NCBI GenBank assembly: GCA_947651395.1
Contig: CANSYW010000001.1
Coordinates: 62,001-126,000, forward strand
Source: an uncultured Pseudoflavonifractor sp.
Lineage (GTDB): Bacteria > Bacillota > Clostridia > Oscillospirales > Oscillospiraceae
DNA: 64,000 nt
Reading direction: 5' to 3'
Part shown: one piece after another, positions 34,381 to 43,407 of the stretch
How the letters are laid out: the number at the start of each line of letters is the position of its first letter
Numbering within the stretch: position 1 is the first letter of the stretch
Translations under genes and position numbers: made by a program
Notes under the pieces: generated by a model
Databases searched by the model: none
What the model was told of the DNA's origin: nothing
What the model saw: only the letters and a program-made list of their open reading frames with translations

Positions 34381-35232
34381 TTACTTCTCGTTGTTCGCAA
34401 CGATGATCTGAACATCCTCGGGGCTTACCTCGGGGATCTCACTGGGGATGGGCGCCAGAAAATCGCCTGTCAGCTCCAGGGCCTTCTGGGGATCGGCCTT
34501 GCTTTCGTCCAGAGGCAGGGTGAACAGGGCGGCAGCCCCCTTGGGGGTAATGGAGCCGGTGGCGGGGTCAAAGCCGAAGGTCTCCGCACTGGGGGGAATA
34601 TGAGTGCCGGGATAGACAGCCAGATAGACGGTGTGGTCGGCAAAGGGCTCCACGTTGTCGCACTCAAAGAGGTAATAGAGTACCCCGTCCTGGGCAAAGG
34701 TGCTGGTACCGCCGCCAAGCGTCCAGGCGTTGAGCTGCCAAGGGGCAAAGCCTTCCACCAGGGGGCTGACCGTAAGCTCTGGAACATCGTCTTCAATGGC
34801 TGTCCCGTCGATACGGGCATAGGCCAGAACGGCGTAGGTCTTGTCCCGGCTGACGCCTTCGGGCAGACTTTCCACCCGACTCAGCCCCTCGCCGCTCACC
34901 AGGCCCATGAGGGTCACCTCATAGTCCGATACAGTCTTCGTCTCGTTGACGGTGATAGCCTCATCCTGGGTGAATGCCGCGGCCAGAGTGTCGTTGCCTA
35001 CCCGCTGTGCCACATCCTGGGGCTGGAGCAGGATCAGCGCCGCTGCGGCGGATACCACCAGCATGGCGGACAGGGCAGCCGCCACCAGGGCAAAACGCTT
35101 CTTTTTCATCAAAACATACTTCCTTTCCGGCATTTGCTCAGCCTGTTGCCGGAGGACTTGGAGCGTTCTATCCTGAAAGTGCTCGTCAAAGGAAAGCGCG
35201 TCAAAGGCAGCGCGGTAATCCCGACCATTCAT
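34381..35232 (-). CDS. Putative membrane-bound anti-sigma factor
   Basis: 283 residues. A 43-residue cytoplasmic start with two possible Phe-rich helices, a basic KKKR stop, one membrane segment (about 46-68) and a 215-residue extracellular beta-rich domain without recognised motif. It overlaps the ECF sigma gene by 4 nt (ATGA), which is the classical sigma/anti-sigma arrangement. Anti-sigma function is inferred from position and topology only. Confidence 0.65.
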   Translation of the reverse strand: MNGRDYRAAFDALSFDEHFQDRTLQVLRQQAEQMPERKYVLMKKKRFALVAAALSAMLVVSAAAALILLQPQDVAQRVGNDTLAAAFTQDEAITVNETKTVSDYEVTLMGLVSGEGLSRVESLPEGVSRDKTYAVLAYARIDGTAIEDDVPELTVSPLVEGFAPWQLNAWTLGGGTSTFAQDGVLYYLFECDNVEPFADHTVYLAVYPGTHIPPSAETFGFDPATGSITPKGAAALFTLPLDESKADPQKALELTGDFLAPIPSEIPEVSPEDVQIIVANNEK

Positions 35233-35714
35233 ATGGCTTCCTCCTTCAATATCTGTTTGAGCCGCTCCCGGCCCCGGGCCAATCGTGTGCCCACGGTGGG
35301 GGAGGGCAGGCTGAGCGTCATGGCGATCTCTTTGATGGAATAGCCCTCGTAATAGTACAGATGAATGACCGTACTGTACTTCTCCGGCAGGGCCTGTACT
35401 GCGGAAAGAAGCTCAACGCCCTCTTCGCTCACCGCCGCGGCGACCTCTCCGGCCTCCTCCAGGGGCACGTTCTGCCGCGCCTTGGCCCGGCAGATATCCT
35501 TGACCCGCTGAAGGGTGGCCCGGATCAGCCACGCCTTTTCGTGCTCCCCGTCCCGGAAACGGGGCTTTGCGGTGAGCAGACGCAGAAAGACCTCCTGAAC
35601 GGCGTCCTCCGCGTCGGCAGGAGAGGACAGCCGGGTCATGGCAAGACGCAGCAGAGTATCGCTGTGCTGTGTCACGATCCGGCTAATGTATTCATCGGTA
35701 CCAAACGAACACAT
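35229..35714 (-). CDS. ECF-type RNA polymerase sigma factor
   Basis: 161 residues. Region 2 with ADAEDAVQEVFLRLLTAKPRF and the KAWLIRATLQRVKDICRA helix, region 4 with LPEKYSTVIHLYYYEGYSIKEIAMTLSLPSPTVGTRLARGRERLKQIL. Extracytoplasmic-function sigma family. GGAG lies 8 nt before the ATG at 35714, favouring MCSFGTDEY as the start over two upstream in-frame starts. Likely held inactive by the membrane protein encoded next. Confidence 0.88.
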   Translation of the reverse strand: MCSFGTDEYISRIVTQHSDTLLRLAMTRLSSPADAEDAVQEVFLRLLTAKPRFRDGEHEKAWLIRATLQRVKDICRAKARQNVPLEEAGEVAAAVSEEGVELLSAVQALPEKYSTVIHLYYYEGYSIKEIAMTLSLPSPTVGTRLARGRERLKQILKEEAI

Positions 35715-35736
35715 CTCCTCAGCTCCTTTCATCCAT

Positions 35737-35765
35737 AACACGATTGACAAGGCCCCAATTTTTCA
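35737..35765 (-). promoter_or_regulatory. Possible ECF-dependent autoregulatory promoter
   Basis: Minus strand TGAAAA (35760-35765), 17 bp, CGTGTT (35737-35742), resembling the TGAAAC / CGTNT pattern of ECF promoters, 22 nt before the sigma start codon. No sigma-A box fits better. Confidence 0.35.
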
Positions 35766-35772
35766 CTTCCGC

Positions 35773-35802
35773 AAAAAAAGGCTGCCGGAACCTCCGGCAG
35801 CC
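35773..35802 (-). terminator. Intrinsic terminator of the asd-dapA-dapB operon
   Basis: Stem GGCTGCCGG / CCGGCAGCC (35780-35788 with 35794-35802) followed on the minus strand by seven U. Confidence 0.9.
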
Positions 35803-35811
35803 TCTTTCCCC

Positions 35812-36576
35812 TTATATGGTATGCGCAACCAATTCCTTCATGGAATAGAGTCCCGGACGCTTCACCCTAGCAAGGAACCGGGCGGCCCGGAGGGCGCCGG
35901 AGGCAAAGACCTCCCGGCTCATAGCCGCGTGGCGCAGCTCAATGACCTCATCCCGCCCGGCAAAAATGACCTCATGGTCTCCTACGATACCGCCGCCCCG
36001 GACAGAGGAGATGCCGATCTCCCGCTTTTCCCGGGGCCTGCGAAGGCTCCGGCGCTCATAGATATAGGCCGGTTCATAGGGGAGGGCCTGCGCGGCCGCG
36101 TCAGCCAGCATAAAAGCGGTGCCGCTGGGAGCGTCCACCTTGCGGCTGTGATGCCGCTCCACGATCTCCACGTCAAAATCCTCACCCAGAGCGGCGGCGG
36201 CACGACTGACCAGCTCGGTAAGCACATTGACGCCCAAAGACATGTTTCCCGACCGAAAGATGGGAAGTTCCACGGCAGCGGCGTCGATGGCGGAGAGCTG
36301 TTCCGGAGAATATCCCGTTGTGGCCAGCACCAGTGGGATCTTCTCCCGCATCCCAAGCTCCAGAAGGGCGGGGAGGGCGGCAGGGGCGGAAAAGTCGATG
36401 AGAGCGTCGGCCTTTCCCTGGAAGGCGGCGGGGTTGGACAGGACCGGGAAGTCCTCCCGCTCCGTTCCCAGCAGGTCGAAACCGGCTATGATCTCCACAT
36501 CGCCCTGTTCCTTGCAGATCTGGGCCAGCACATTCCCCATATGCCCGTTACAACCGGAAATCAGCACCTTCAGCAT
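35812..36576 (-). CDS. dapB: 4-hydroxy-tetrahydrodipicolinate reductase
   Basis: 254 residues. Nucleotide-binding SGCNGHMGNVLAQ, SGNMSLGVNVL, the catalytic ERHHSRKVDAPSGTA motif and SSVRGGGIVGDHEV. Reduces the DapA product on the way to lysine and diaminopimelate. The ATG at 36576 follows AAAGGACG; an in-frame ATG further up lies inside dapA. Confidence 0.95.
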   Translation of the reverse strand: MLKVLISGCNGHMGNVLAQICKEQGDVEIIAGFDLLGTEREDFPVLSNPAAFQGKADALIDFSAPAALPALLELGMREKIPLVLATTGYSPEQLSAIDAAAVELPIFRSGNMSLGVNVLTELVSRAAAALGEDFDVEIVERHHSRKVDAPSGTAFMLADAAAQALPYEPAYIYERRSLRRPREKREIGISSVRGGGIVGDHEVIFAGRDEVIELRHAAMSREVFASGALRAARFLARVKRPGLYSMKELVAHTI

Positions 36577-36602
36577 TTTGAGACGTCCTTTCTCCGGGAA
36601 AA

Positions 36603-37493
36603 TCAGGCCAGCAGGCCCATACGCACCATAGACGAGCGCAGCAGTTCCAGGTGCTCCGGGGTCATATCGCACAGGGGCAGCCGCAGGGATCCCATCTTTC
36701 GTCCAGTGAGATTAAGGGCCGTTTTGATGGGGATGGGATTGACGTCCACAAAGAGGGCATCGATAAAATCCATATACTCAATCTGGAGCCTGGAGGCGGC
36801 GGCAAAGTCGTCGGCCAGACACAGATGGCTCATACGTACCATCACCTGGGGCACGATGTTGGCGGCCACCGAGATGACGCCCTTGGCCCCCAAGCTCATC
36901 ATGGGCACCACCTGGTCATCGTTGCCCGACCAAATGTAGAAGTCGTCTCCACACAAAAACCTGGTGTGGGCCAGCAGGGAGAAGTTGCCGCTGGCCTCCT
37001 TCACTCCGTTGATCTTGGGGTTGGCCGCCAGGGCCTTGTAGGTCTCGGCGGTAAAGCTGACCCCCGTCCGCGAGGGGACATTATAGAGGATGATGGGCAG
37101 CTCCACCCGGTCGGCGATATATTCATAGTGCTTGATGAGACCGGTCTGGGTCGCCTTGTTGTAATAGGGGGTCACCAGCAGCAGCGCATCCGCCCCGGAA
37201 TCCTGGGCGTGCTGAGAGAGGTATACGGCGGCAGAGGTGTCGTTGCTGCCGGCGCCCGCCACCACCTTCACCCGGTGATCCACCCGTTTGACACAGTATT
37301 CCACCACGGCAATGTGCTCCCGGATGGACATGGTAGCACTTTCTCCGGTGGTTCCGCAGACGCAGATGGCGTCGATCCCCGCGGCGATTTGCTCCTCAAT
37401 GAGTTCGCCGAAGGCCTCGTAATTGACCGCGCCACTCTCGTCAAAGGGGGTGACAATGGCGGTACAGGCACCGCTGAAAACAGGTTCCCGCAT
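36603..37493 (-). CDS. dapA: 4-hydroxy-tetrahydrodipicolinate synthase
   Basis: 296 residues, TIM barrel. CGTTGESATM, the tyrosine motif YYNKATQTGLIKHYE, YNVPSRTGVSF and the Schiff-base Lys in INGVKEASGNFS. Condenses pyruvate with aspartate semialdehyde, the product of the preceding gene asd. Starts 30 bp after asd. Confidence 0.95.
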   Translation of the reverse strand: MREPVFSGACTAIVTPFDESGAVNYEAFGELIEEQIAAGIDAICVCGTTGESATMSIREHIAVVEYCVKRVDHRVKVVAGAGSNDTSAAVYLSQHAQDSGADALLLVTPYYNKATQTGLIKHYEYIADRVELPIILYNVPSRTGVSFTAETYKALAANPKINGVKEASGNFSLLAHTRFLCGDDFYIWSGNDDQVVPMMSLGAKGVISVAANIVPQVMVRMSHLCLADDFAAASRLQIEYMDFIDALFVDVNPIPIKTALNLTGRKMGSLRLPLCDMTPEHLELLRSSMVRMGLLA

Positions 37494-37523
37494 GGCGATC
37501 CGCTCCTTTCCAAATCAAAAGAG

Positions 37524-38612
37524 TTACTTCCGCTCCATATAGCCCTTGGCGCACAGGAGCTCGGCCAGCTCCACCGCGCCGCCGGCGGCGCCCCGAAGGG
37601 TGTTGTGGGACAAACACACGAATTTGTAGTCATACTGGGTATCGGGGCGGAGCCGGCCGATGGAGATGGCCATACCCTTTTCCAGATCCCGATCCAGACG
37701 GGCCTGGGGCCGGTCAGACTCCTCAAAATAGTGGAAAAACTGCCTGGGGGCCATAGGCAGCCCCAGCGTCTGAGGCTCCCCCTTGAAGTTGGCCCAAATC
37801 TCCTTCATCTCCTCCATGGAGGGCTTGTTCTTAAAGGTGACAAACACGGCGGCGGTATGGCCGTTGGTCACCGGCACCCGGAGACACTGGGCGGTAATGG
37901 AGGGGCCCTGGGCGTTGACGATGACCCCGTCTTCCACCTTGCCCCAGACCTTCAGGGGCTCCTGCTCGCTCTTCTCCTCCTCGCCGCCGATATAGGGGAT
38001 AAGGTTATCCACCATCTCGGGCCAGGTCTCAAAGTTCTTGCCCGCCCCGGAGATGGCCTGATAGGTGCAGGCCAATACCTTCTCCAGGCCGAATTTTTCC
38101 CGGAGAGGAGAGAGGGCGGGGGCGTAGGACTGGATCGAGCAGTTGGATTTCACGGCAATAAAGCCCCGCCTGGTGCCCAGCCGCTTACGCTGGAAGGGGA
38201 TGACCTCCAGGTGCTCCGGGTTCAGCTCGGGCACTACCATGGGCACATCGGGAGTCCAGCGGTGGGCGGAATTGTTGGAGACCACCGGGCACTCGGCCCT
38301 GGCGTAAGCCTCCTCCAAAGCCTTGATCTCCTCTTTTTTCATGTCCACAGCCGAGAAAACAAAATCCACCTGGGCGGCGATCTTCTCCAGATCGGCCTGG
38401 GCGTCCAGCACCGGCATATCCTTGACCTGTCCGGGCATCGGAACGTCCAGCTTCCACCGTCCCTCTACCGCCTCGCCGTAAGTCTTTCCGGCGCTCCGGG
38501 CACTGGCGGCCAGGGCGGTAAGCTCAAACCAGGGATGACCGCAGGTGAGCGTGATGAACCGTTGGCCCACCATTCCTGTGCAGCCGATGATACCTACCTT
38601 AAATTTTTCCAT
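37524..38612 (-). CDS. asd: Aspartate-semialdehyde dehydrogenase, archaeal/fungal-type
   Basis: 362 residues. VGIIGCTGMVGQRFI nucleotide loop, VVSNNSAHRW, IAVKSNCSIQSYAPAL with the catalytic Cys, AISGAGKNFETW and RVPVTNGHTAAVFV. Length and the FSAVDMKKEEI region follow the archaeal-like class rather than the classical E. coli type. Makes aspartate semialdehyde for DapA here and for Hom at 6.5 kb. Confidence 0.93.
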   Translation of the reverse strand: MEKFKVGIIGCTGMVGQRFITLTCGHPWFELTALAASARSAGKTYGEAVEGRWKLDVPMPGQVKDMPVLDAQADLEKIAAQVDFVFSAVDMKKEEIKALEEAYARAECPVVSNNSAHRWTPDVPMVVPELNPEHLEVIPFQRKRLGTRRGFIAVKSNCSIQSYAPALSPLREKFGLEKVLACTYQAISGAGKNFETWPEMVDNLIPYIGGEEEKSEQEPLKVWGKVEDGVIVNAQGPSITAQCLRVPVTNGHTAAVFVTFKNKPSMEEMKEIWANFKGEPQTLGLPMAPRQFFHYFEESDRPQARLDRDLEKGMAISIGRLRPDTQYDYKFVCLSHNTLRGAAGGAVELAELLCAKGYMERK

Positions 38613-38660
38613 TTTGACCTACCTCCATATCATTCCATATATACGCGGTAAAAAAAGAAA

Positions 38661-38689
38661 AAATCAGCGGCTTTACCAGCGGCTGATTT
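38661..38689 (-). promoter_or_regulatory. Hairpin with U-tract at the 5' end of the asd transcript
   Basis: AAATCAGC / GCTGATTT inverted repeat followed on the minus strand by a long T-rich stretch (38641-38660). With the promoter at 38693-38720 it would form right at the mRNA 5' end. Could be an attenuator or a protective 5' hairpin. Confidence 0.45.
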
Positions 38690-38692
38690 TGT

Positions 38693-38720
38693 ATTATAAT
38701 GTCACTGTTGCCGTTGTCCA
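38693..38720 (-). promoter_or_regulatory. sigma-A promoter of asd-dapA-dapB
   Basis: Minus strand TGGACA (38715-38720), 16 bp, TATAAT (38693-38698). No lysine riboswitch is present in the 80-nt leader. Confidence 0.7.
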
Positions 38721-38818
38721 TGACCGGCTTCCGAGTCCGCCGCGCCGCCGGTGGATCGGTTTTTTTGATACTACCACAACCGCCCCCTGGTGTCAATACA
38801 CATTATAAGGAGCAAGCT

Positions 38819-40495
38819 ATGAGAAGAAAATCCGTGCGGGCCCTCTGGGCCCTGTCATTGGCCGCCGCGCTGACTTTTCCCACGGCCTACGCCGAGGAGA
38901 CTGCCGCCGCCCCTCAGACCGTACTGATCGGGCTGGCATACAGCTCAGGCGCGCTGGACGGCGCCAACCTGGCCAACAAGGACGGCTCCGGCTTCCGCTT
39001 CGGCTATCTGGACGCCGACCGCGCCTTCGTCCCCCTGGGTCATACGGCGGAGACCGCCATCTCGGTGGTCAAAACCCAGAACGTCTTCTACGGCGTGGAT
39101 CCCCATTACAGTGAGAGCCTTCGCTGCTATTCCGACGCCATCACCTCCGATGTGGCGGTGGGGTGCTGGCATGTCCAGCTGCCCATCGAAACGCCCCCCG
39201 CCTCTTTTGAGGAGGCGCTGCTTCTGGCCCAGAACACCGGCGGATTTCCCGCCTGGATCGACGGGACGTGGCAGATCCGCCTGGGGGCCTACCTCAGTCA
39301 GGAAGAGGCTCAGGCCGCCGCGGAGGCGACAGGAGGCACCGTGGCCGGCACCAGCGCCTATGGGGTGTCGGTGGTAAAAACGGGCTCTTCCACCGTCCTT
39401 TTCCAGTTTGACGGGGGAGAGGACCTGTCCCTCACGGTGGCGCCGGGGCTGGACGACAGCGTCAAGCCGGCGACTTACTACCGGAGCAATCGCTATTACG
39501 GAATGTTCCAGTTCCGTCGGGTGGGCGGGGGAGACCTGACCGTTATCAACGTCCTGGATCTGGACGATTATACCAACTGCGTCATCACCCAGGAAATGAG
39601 CCCCAGCTGGCCTCTGGAGGCCCTGAAGGCCCAGGCCCTGTGTGCCAGGACCTACTGGGAGACCAACAAAAACAAGCACGGCAGCAACGGCTTCGACCTG
39701 TGCTCCACCACCCACTGCCAGGCCTATCCTGGCATGGGCGCCATCACCGAGCGTACCACCCAGGCCATTCAGGAGACCTCCGGCCTGCGCATCTGGTATC
39801 AGGGAAAACCCATTACGGCGGTCTATTTTTCCTCGGACGGAGGGGCCACCGAAGATGTGGAGAACGTGTGGGGAGGCTCCCACGGCTACCTCAAGGGTGT
39901 GATAGACCCCTATGAGGCCACGGTGAGCGAAAAGATCTCCAACTGGCAGTGGAGCTACAGCTTTACCGGCGCGGAGCTGGCCGAAAAACTGCAAAAAAAC
40001 AACTACAACTGCGCGGCCATCACCGAGGTAAAGGTGGAGCACACGCCCCTGGGAAACGTGAAAAAGCTCATTATGACCGACGCCAACGGCAAGGAGTGGC
40101 CCTTTGTCCGGCAGAGCGGCGTCCGGGACATTCTGGGTCTGCGCTCCATGCGCTATGATGTGACCACCACAGGCGCCAACAGCGGCGGAGTCTATTATAC
40201 CGACGGAGGCGGCACCATCTCCACCATCAGCGGAACCTATGCCATCGGTGGAGACGGAAAGACCAGAAAACTCTCCGGCAATCCCTATGTCATCACCGCC
40301 TCCGGCACGCAGTACCTGCCCGCCCCCTATGGGGGAACCACTGACAATACCGGCCCGCTCACCTTCACCTTCAACGGTTCCGGCTGGGGCCACAATGTGG
40401 GCATGAGCCAGTGGGGCGCTTACGCTATGGCACAGCAGGGCTTTACTTATGATCAGATTATCAAGTTCTACTACACAGACGTTGAAATCTACTAA
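38819..40495 (+). CDS. SpoIID/LytB domain secreted protein
   Basis: 558 residues. Signal peptide (about 1-27, RRKSVRALWALSLAAALTFPTAYA), a SPOR-like segment (WQIRLGAYLSQEEAQAAAEATGG, about 155-180), then the SpoIID domain from about 235: INVLDLDDYTNCVITQEMSPSWPLEALKAQALCARTYW, HCQAYPG, YFSSDGGATEDVENVWG, ending GWGHNVGMSQWGAYAMAQQG. SpoIID family members cleave peptidoglycan glycan strands, in engulfment or elsewhere. With no spoIIP partner near, a vegetative paralogue is possible. AAGGAG precedes the ATG. Confidence 0.88.
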   Translation: MRRKSVRALWALSLAAALTFPTAYAEETAAAPQTVLIGLAYSSGALDGANLANKDGSGFRFGYLDADRAFVPLGHTAETAISVVKTQNVFYGVDPHYSESLRCYSDAITSDVAVGCWHVQLPIETPPASFEEALLLAQNTGGFPAWIDGTWQIRLGAYLSQEEAQAAAEATGGTVAGTSAYGVSVVKTGSSTVLFQFDGGEDLSLTVAPGLDDSVKPATYYRSNRYYGMFQFRRVGGGDLTVINVLDLDDYTNCVITQEMSPSWPLEALKAQALCARTYWETNKNKHGSNGFDLCSTTHCQAYPGMGAITERTTQAIQETSGLRIWYQGKPITAVYFSSDGGATEDVENVWGGSHGYLKGVIDPYEATVSEKISNWQWSYSFTGAELAEKLQKNNYNCAAITEVKVEHTPLGNVKKLIMTDANGKEWPFVRQSGVRDILGLRSMRYDVTTTGANSGGVYYTDGGGTISTISGTYAIGGDGKTRKLSGNPYVITASGTQYLPAPYGGTTDNTGPLTFTFNGSGWGHNVGMSQWGAYAMAQQGFTYDQIIKFYYTDVEIY

Positions 40496-40509
40496 AAGGG
40501 AGTTTTCCC

Positions 40510-41565
40510 ATGAAAACCTCGGACTTTTACTATGACCTGCCCCCGGAGCTCATCGCCCAGACCCCTCTGGAGCGGCGGGACGGTTCCCGGCTTATGCTTT
40601 TGGACAGGGAAACAGGGGAGACCCAGCACCGGCATTTCTACGAACTGCCTCAGTTCCTTCGTCCCGGAGACTGCCTGGTGCTCAACGACTCCAGGGTTTT
40701 GCCCGCCCGACTTCTGGGTCACCGGGTGCCCTCCGGCGGAGCGGCAGAGGTGCTGCTGCTCATCGACAGAGGAGAGAAGAAGTGGGAATGCCTGGTACGT
40801 CCCGGCCGGAAGCTGAAGCCGGGACAGCGGCTCTCCTTCGGAGACGGCTCTCTCCTCACCGCCACCGTACTGGAGGAACTGCCCGGGGGCAACCGGATCG
40901 TGGAATTTCACTATGAGGGCATCTTCCTGGAAGCTCTGGAGCAATTGGGGAAAATGCCTTTGCCCCCCTATATCAAGGAAGAGCTGAATGACCCGGAGCG
41001 CTATCAGACCGTCTATTCCCGGGCCGTGGGCTCCGCTGCCGCCCCCACCGCCGGGCTCCATTTCACAAAAGATCTCCTTGCCCAAGTGGAGGCAATGGGT
41101 GTAAAGGTCTGCTACGTGACACTGCATGTGGGGCTTGGCACCTTCCGCCCGGTCAAAGAGGACGACCCGCTGGAGCATGAGATGCATGCGGAATACTGCA
41201 TGATCTCCGCCCAAACCGCCCAAACCATCAACGACGCCAAGCGTCAGGGCGGCCGGATCATCTGTGTGGGCACCACCTCCTGCCGCACCATTGAGAGCTG
41301 GGCAGGGGAGGACGGCACCCTGAAGGAGAGCGCCGGCTGGACCAGCATTTATATCTATCCCGGTTATCGCTTTAAGGTACTGGACGCCCTTGTCACCAAT
41401 TTTCATCTGCCGGAGTCCACCCTTATCATGTTGGTGTCCGCCCTGGCGGGCCGGGAGCACGTTCTGGCGGCCTACACTGAGGCGGTCAGGGAAAAATACC
41501 GCTTTTTTAGTTTTGGCGATGCGATGTTCATTGGAGACCAGATTTGCCCATCAGATGAAAAGTAG
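40510..41565 (+). CDS. queA: S-adenosylmethionine:tRNA ribosyltransferase-isomerase, 3' end altered by element insertion
   Basis: 351 residues. MKTSDFYYDLPPELIAQTPLERRDGSRLM, LVLNDSRVLPARLLG, TAGLHFTKDLL and FHLPESTLIMLVSAL are QueA signatures. Transfers the ribosyl group of SAM to preQ1 in tRNA during queuosine synthesis. The normal C-terminus FFSFGDAMFI is followed here by GDQICPSDEK, ten residues encoded by the integrated element. The original ending (GDAMFIS stop) is found at 52,035-52,058 next to tgt. The family normally ends at about this point, so the enzyme is probably still active. Confidence 0.95.
   Translation: MKTSDFYYDLPPELIAQTPLERRDGSRLMLLDRETGETQHRHFYELPQFLRPGDCLVLNDSRVLPARLLGHRVPSGGAAEVLLLIDRGEKKWECLVRPGRKLKPGQRLSFGDGSLLTATVLEELPGGNRIVEFHYEGIFLEALEQLGKMPLPPYIKEELNDPERYQTVYSRAVGSAAAPTAGLHFTKDLLAQVEAMGVKVCYVTLHVGLGTFRPVKEDDPLEHEMHAEYCMISAQTAQTINDAKRQGGRIICVGTTSCRTIESWAGEDGTLKESAGWTSIYIYPGYRFKVLDALVTNFHLPESTLIMLVSALAGREHVLAAYTEAVREKYRFFSFGDAMFIGDQICPSDEK
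41515..41534 (+). other. attL: left junction of the integrative element within queA
   Basis: GGCGATGCGATGTTCATTGG, sharing ATGTT and 14 of its first 18 bases with 52,035-52,052. The left part is queA coding sequence; the crossover probably lies in the shared ATGTT (41,524-41,528). Confidence 0.75.
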
Positions 41566-41570
41566 TTGGA

Positions 41571-41600
41571 AAGCCCAGGAGCCAAGCGGTTCCTGGGCTT
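41571..41600. terminator. Bidirectional terminator between queA and the recombinase gene
   Basis: Perfect 10-bp stem AAGCCCAGGA / TCCTGGGCTT, 10-nt loop, then TTTGTT; located inside the element just beyond attL. Confidence 0.8.
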
Positions 41601-41604
41601 TTTG

Positions 41605-43365
41605 TTACTCTTCGCCCCGATAGAAAAATTGGTGTTCAATGCCGTTTTTGAAGCGGATGGAGACCACACGGCCCGATTTTATACAAAAGTTTGAGCAGAC
41701 CGAATTGACAAAATCCTTCACGATTTTGGGGTCTACGGTTTGGATGAAACGCTCGTAGTCGATGTGCCTTTTGTCGGTCAACTGCTGCGCCATGATGAAG
41801 TAGCTCGCTTTCTCGATGAACTCCTCATCAGTCAGTTTTAGACGCTGGGATAGGGCATCGTCAATCTCAGCCAGGCGGGTGTCGATACTTTCCAGTGAGT
41901 CAATTAGCTTCTTCCGTTCCAGGATGTAGTCGGTCTCGCTGATGGCCTCTTCATCCTCGCTGTATAGGTACAGGGCCTTGAGCCGGTTGAGGGCACGCTC
42001 CTTCCGCCGCTTCTCTACCAAGAGTATGTCACGCTCCTGTTCCTCAGAATGGGAGGTTTCGCCGGAGGAGGCCATGAAGTTCTGGGTATAGTCACTGGTG
42101 CCCTTGAAATGGCGGTATAACTCCTCCAGGCCGGGCCGACCGATGCAGAGGACATCCTGGAAGGTGTCGCCCCGCAGGAGCTTCTTCTGGAGGGTGTCAA
42201 TGGAGGTGGAGACGCCGAAGCTCTTTCTGGCCTTGATGATGTTGGCTATGTAGTTCAGAACGAACGGCCCGATGGTCGTGTCAGAGATGTACTTGTTGGG
42301 GCAGTCGTTGTGAGTGCGCTTCCGTGAGCAGGAGTATATGGATGGCCGCCAGCCGTTCTTTCGTGGGCGATCTTGACTGGCTCTCATAATGCTGCCGCAG
42401 TACCCGCAGGTGAGCAGTCCGGCGAAAATGTGGGTATTGCCACGGTTGAAGCTCTTGCCGGAGCCGGGCTGACCACGCCGTTGCGACCTCATGAGGCCGA
42501 CCACTCGGTTCCATTGGTCGTGCGTGACGATTTGAGGATGGTGGTCTTCGCACATGATCCAGTCGCTCTCAGGCTTGAAGCCGAAGGTCTTATGGCTCTC
42601 ATCCCGGTAGTTGTAGCGGAAGGTGCCGATGTAGAAGGGATTTCTCATCAGATTGCCGACCGTGACAGGACTCCATGGAACGCCACGTCTTGACTGGTAG
42701 CCTCGCTCGTTTAGCTCTTTGCTCACGGCAAGAAGGGAGTGTTTCTCATCGTAGAGGTCGTAGATGAGCTTTACGACCCTGGCCTCGGCCTCGTTGATGA
42801 TGAACTGCTTTTCATCCTTGTCGTAGTCATAGCCGAAGGGAACACGGCCGCCGTTCCACTTTCCGTCACTGGCCCTGGACAGCATGATGGCGGAGACACG
42901 CTCAGAGGTCGTTTTCCGCTCCAGCTCCGCAAAGACCAAGATAATCTTCATCATGGCCTCACCGATGGCCGTGGAGGTGTCGAACTGCTCATTCTTCGAG
43001 ACAAAGGTGACGCCGAGATCCTGAAGCTCCTCGTAAAGGGTGGTGAAGTCGAGGAGGTTTCTGCTAATCCGGTCGAGCTTCCAGACCAGAACGTGAGAAA
43101 ACTCCCCGGCACGAATCCTTGCCATCATCCGCTGAAAGTCTGGACGCTCGAAGTTCTTTGCGGAGTAACCAGGGTCTTCAAAGACGACATAGCTATCTGT
43201 TCCAAGCACTAGTTTACAATAGCTGATGAGATCCCGTCGTTGCACCGGAAGGCTGTCCTTATCGACCTGCCAATGGGTTGAGACCCGGATGTAGATGGCA
43301 ACCTTGAGGGTGCTGATAGCCTCAAGTACAGTTTTGGTCGCTTTGCTGAGTACAGATTTTGCCAT
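41605..43365 (-). CDS. Large serine recombinase (integrase)
   Basis: 586 residues. N-terminal resolvase domain with the nucleophile Ser 29 in YIRVSTHWQ, LVWKLDRISRNLLDF and AELERKTTSERV. A recombinase domain follows (RVPFGYDYD, GNLMRNPFYIGTFRYN), then a zinc ribbon (AGLLTCGYCGSIM ... CSRKRTHNDCPN, four Cys) and a long coiled coil (about 430-540) that controls directionality. It catalyses attP x attB integration. The start is the ATG at 43365 after GGAGGTG, itself inside an earlier in-frame GTG. Placed next to attL, as usual for these elements. Confidence 0.95.
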   Translation of the reverse strand: MAKSVLSKATKTVLEAISTLKVAIYIRVSTHWQVDKDSLPVQRRDLISYCKLVLGTDSYVVFEDPGYSAKNFERPDFQRMMARIRAGEFSHVLVWKLDRISRNLLDFTTLYEELQDLGVTFVSKNEQFDTSTAIGEAMMKIILVFAELERKTTSERVSAIMLSRASDGKWNGGRVPFGYDYDKDEKQFIINEAEARVVKLIYDLYDEKHSLLAVSKELNERGYQSRRGVPWSPVTVGNLMRNPFYIGTFRYNYRDESHKTFGFKPESDWIMCEDHHPQIVTHDQWNRVVGLMRSQRRGQPGSGKSFNRGNTHIFAGLLTCGYCGSIMRASQDRPRKNGWRPSIYSCSRKRTHNDCPNKYISDTTIGPFVLNYIANIIKARKSFGVSTSIDTLQKKLLRGDTFQDVLCIGRPGLEELYRHFKGTSDYTQNFMASSGETSHSEEQERDILLVEKRRKERALNRLKALYLYSEDEEAISETDYILERKKLIDSLESIDTRLAEIDDALSQRLKLTDEEFIEKASYFIMAQQLTDKRHIDYERFIQTVDPKIVKDFVNSVCSNFCIKSGRVVSIRFKNGIEHQFFYRGEE

Positions 43366-43407
43366 GCGTAGCACCTCCAGAGATTTCGGGTTGCCCCAGG
43401 TCGAATT

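Noticed and set aside
40496-40509. preQ1 riboswitch before queA
   Set aside because: Only 14 bp separate the SpoIID-domain gene and queA.
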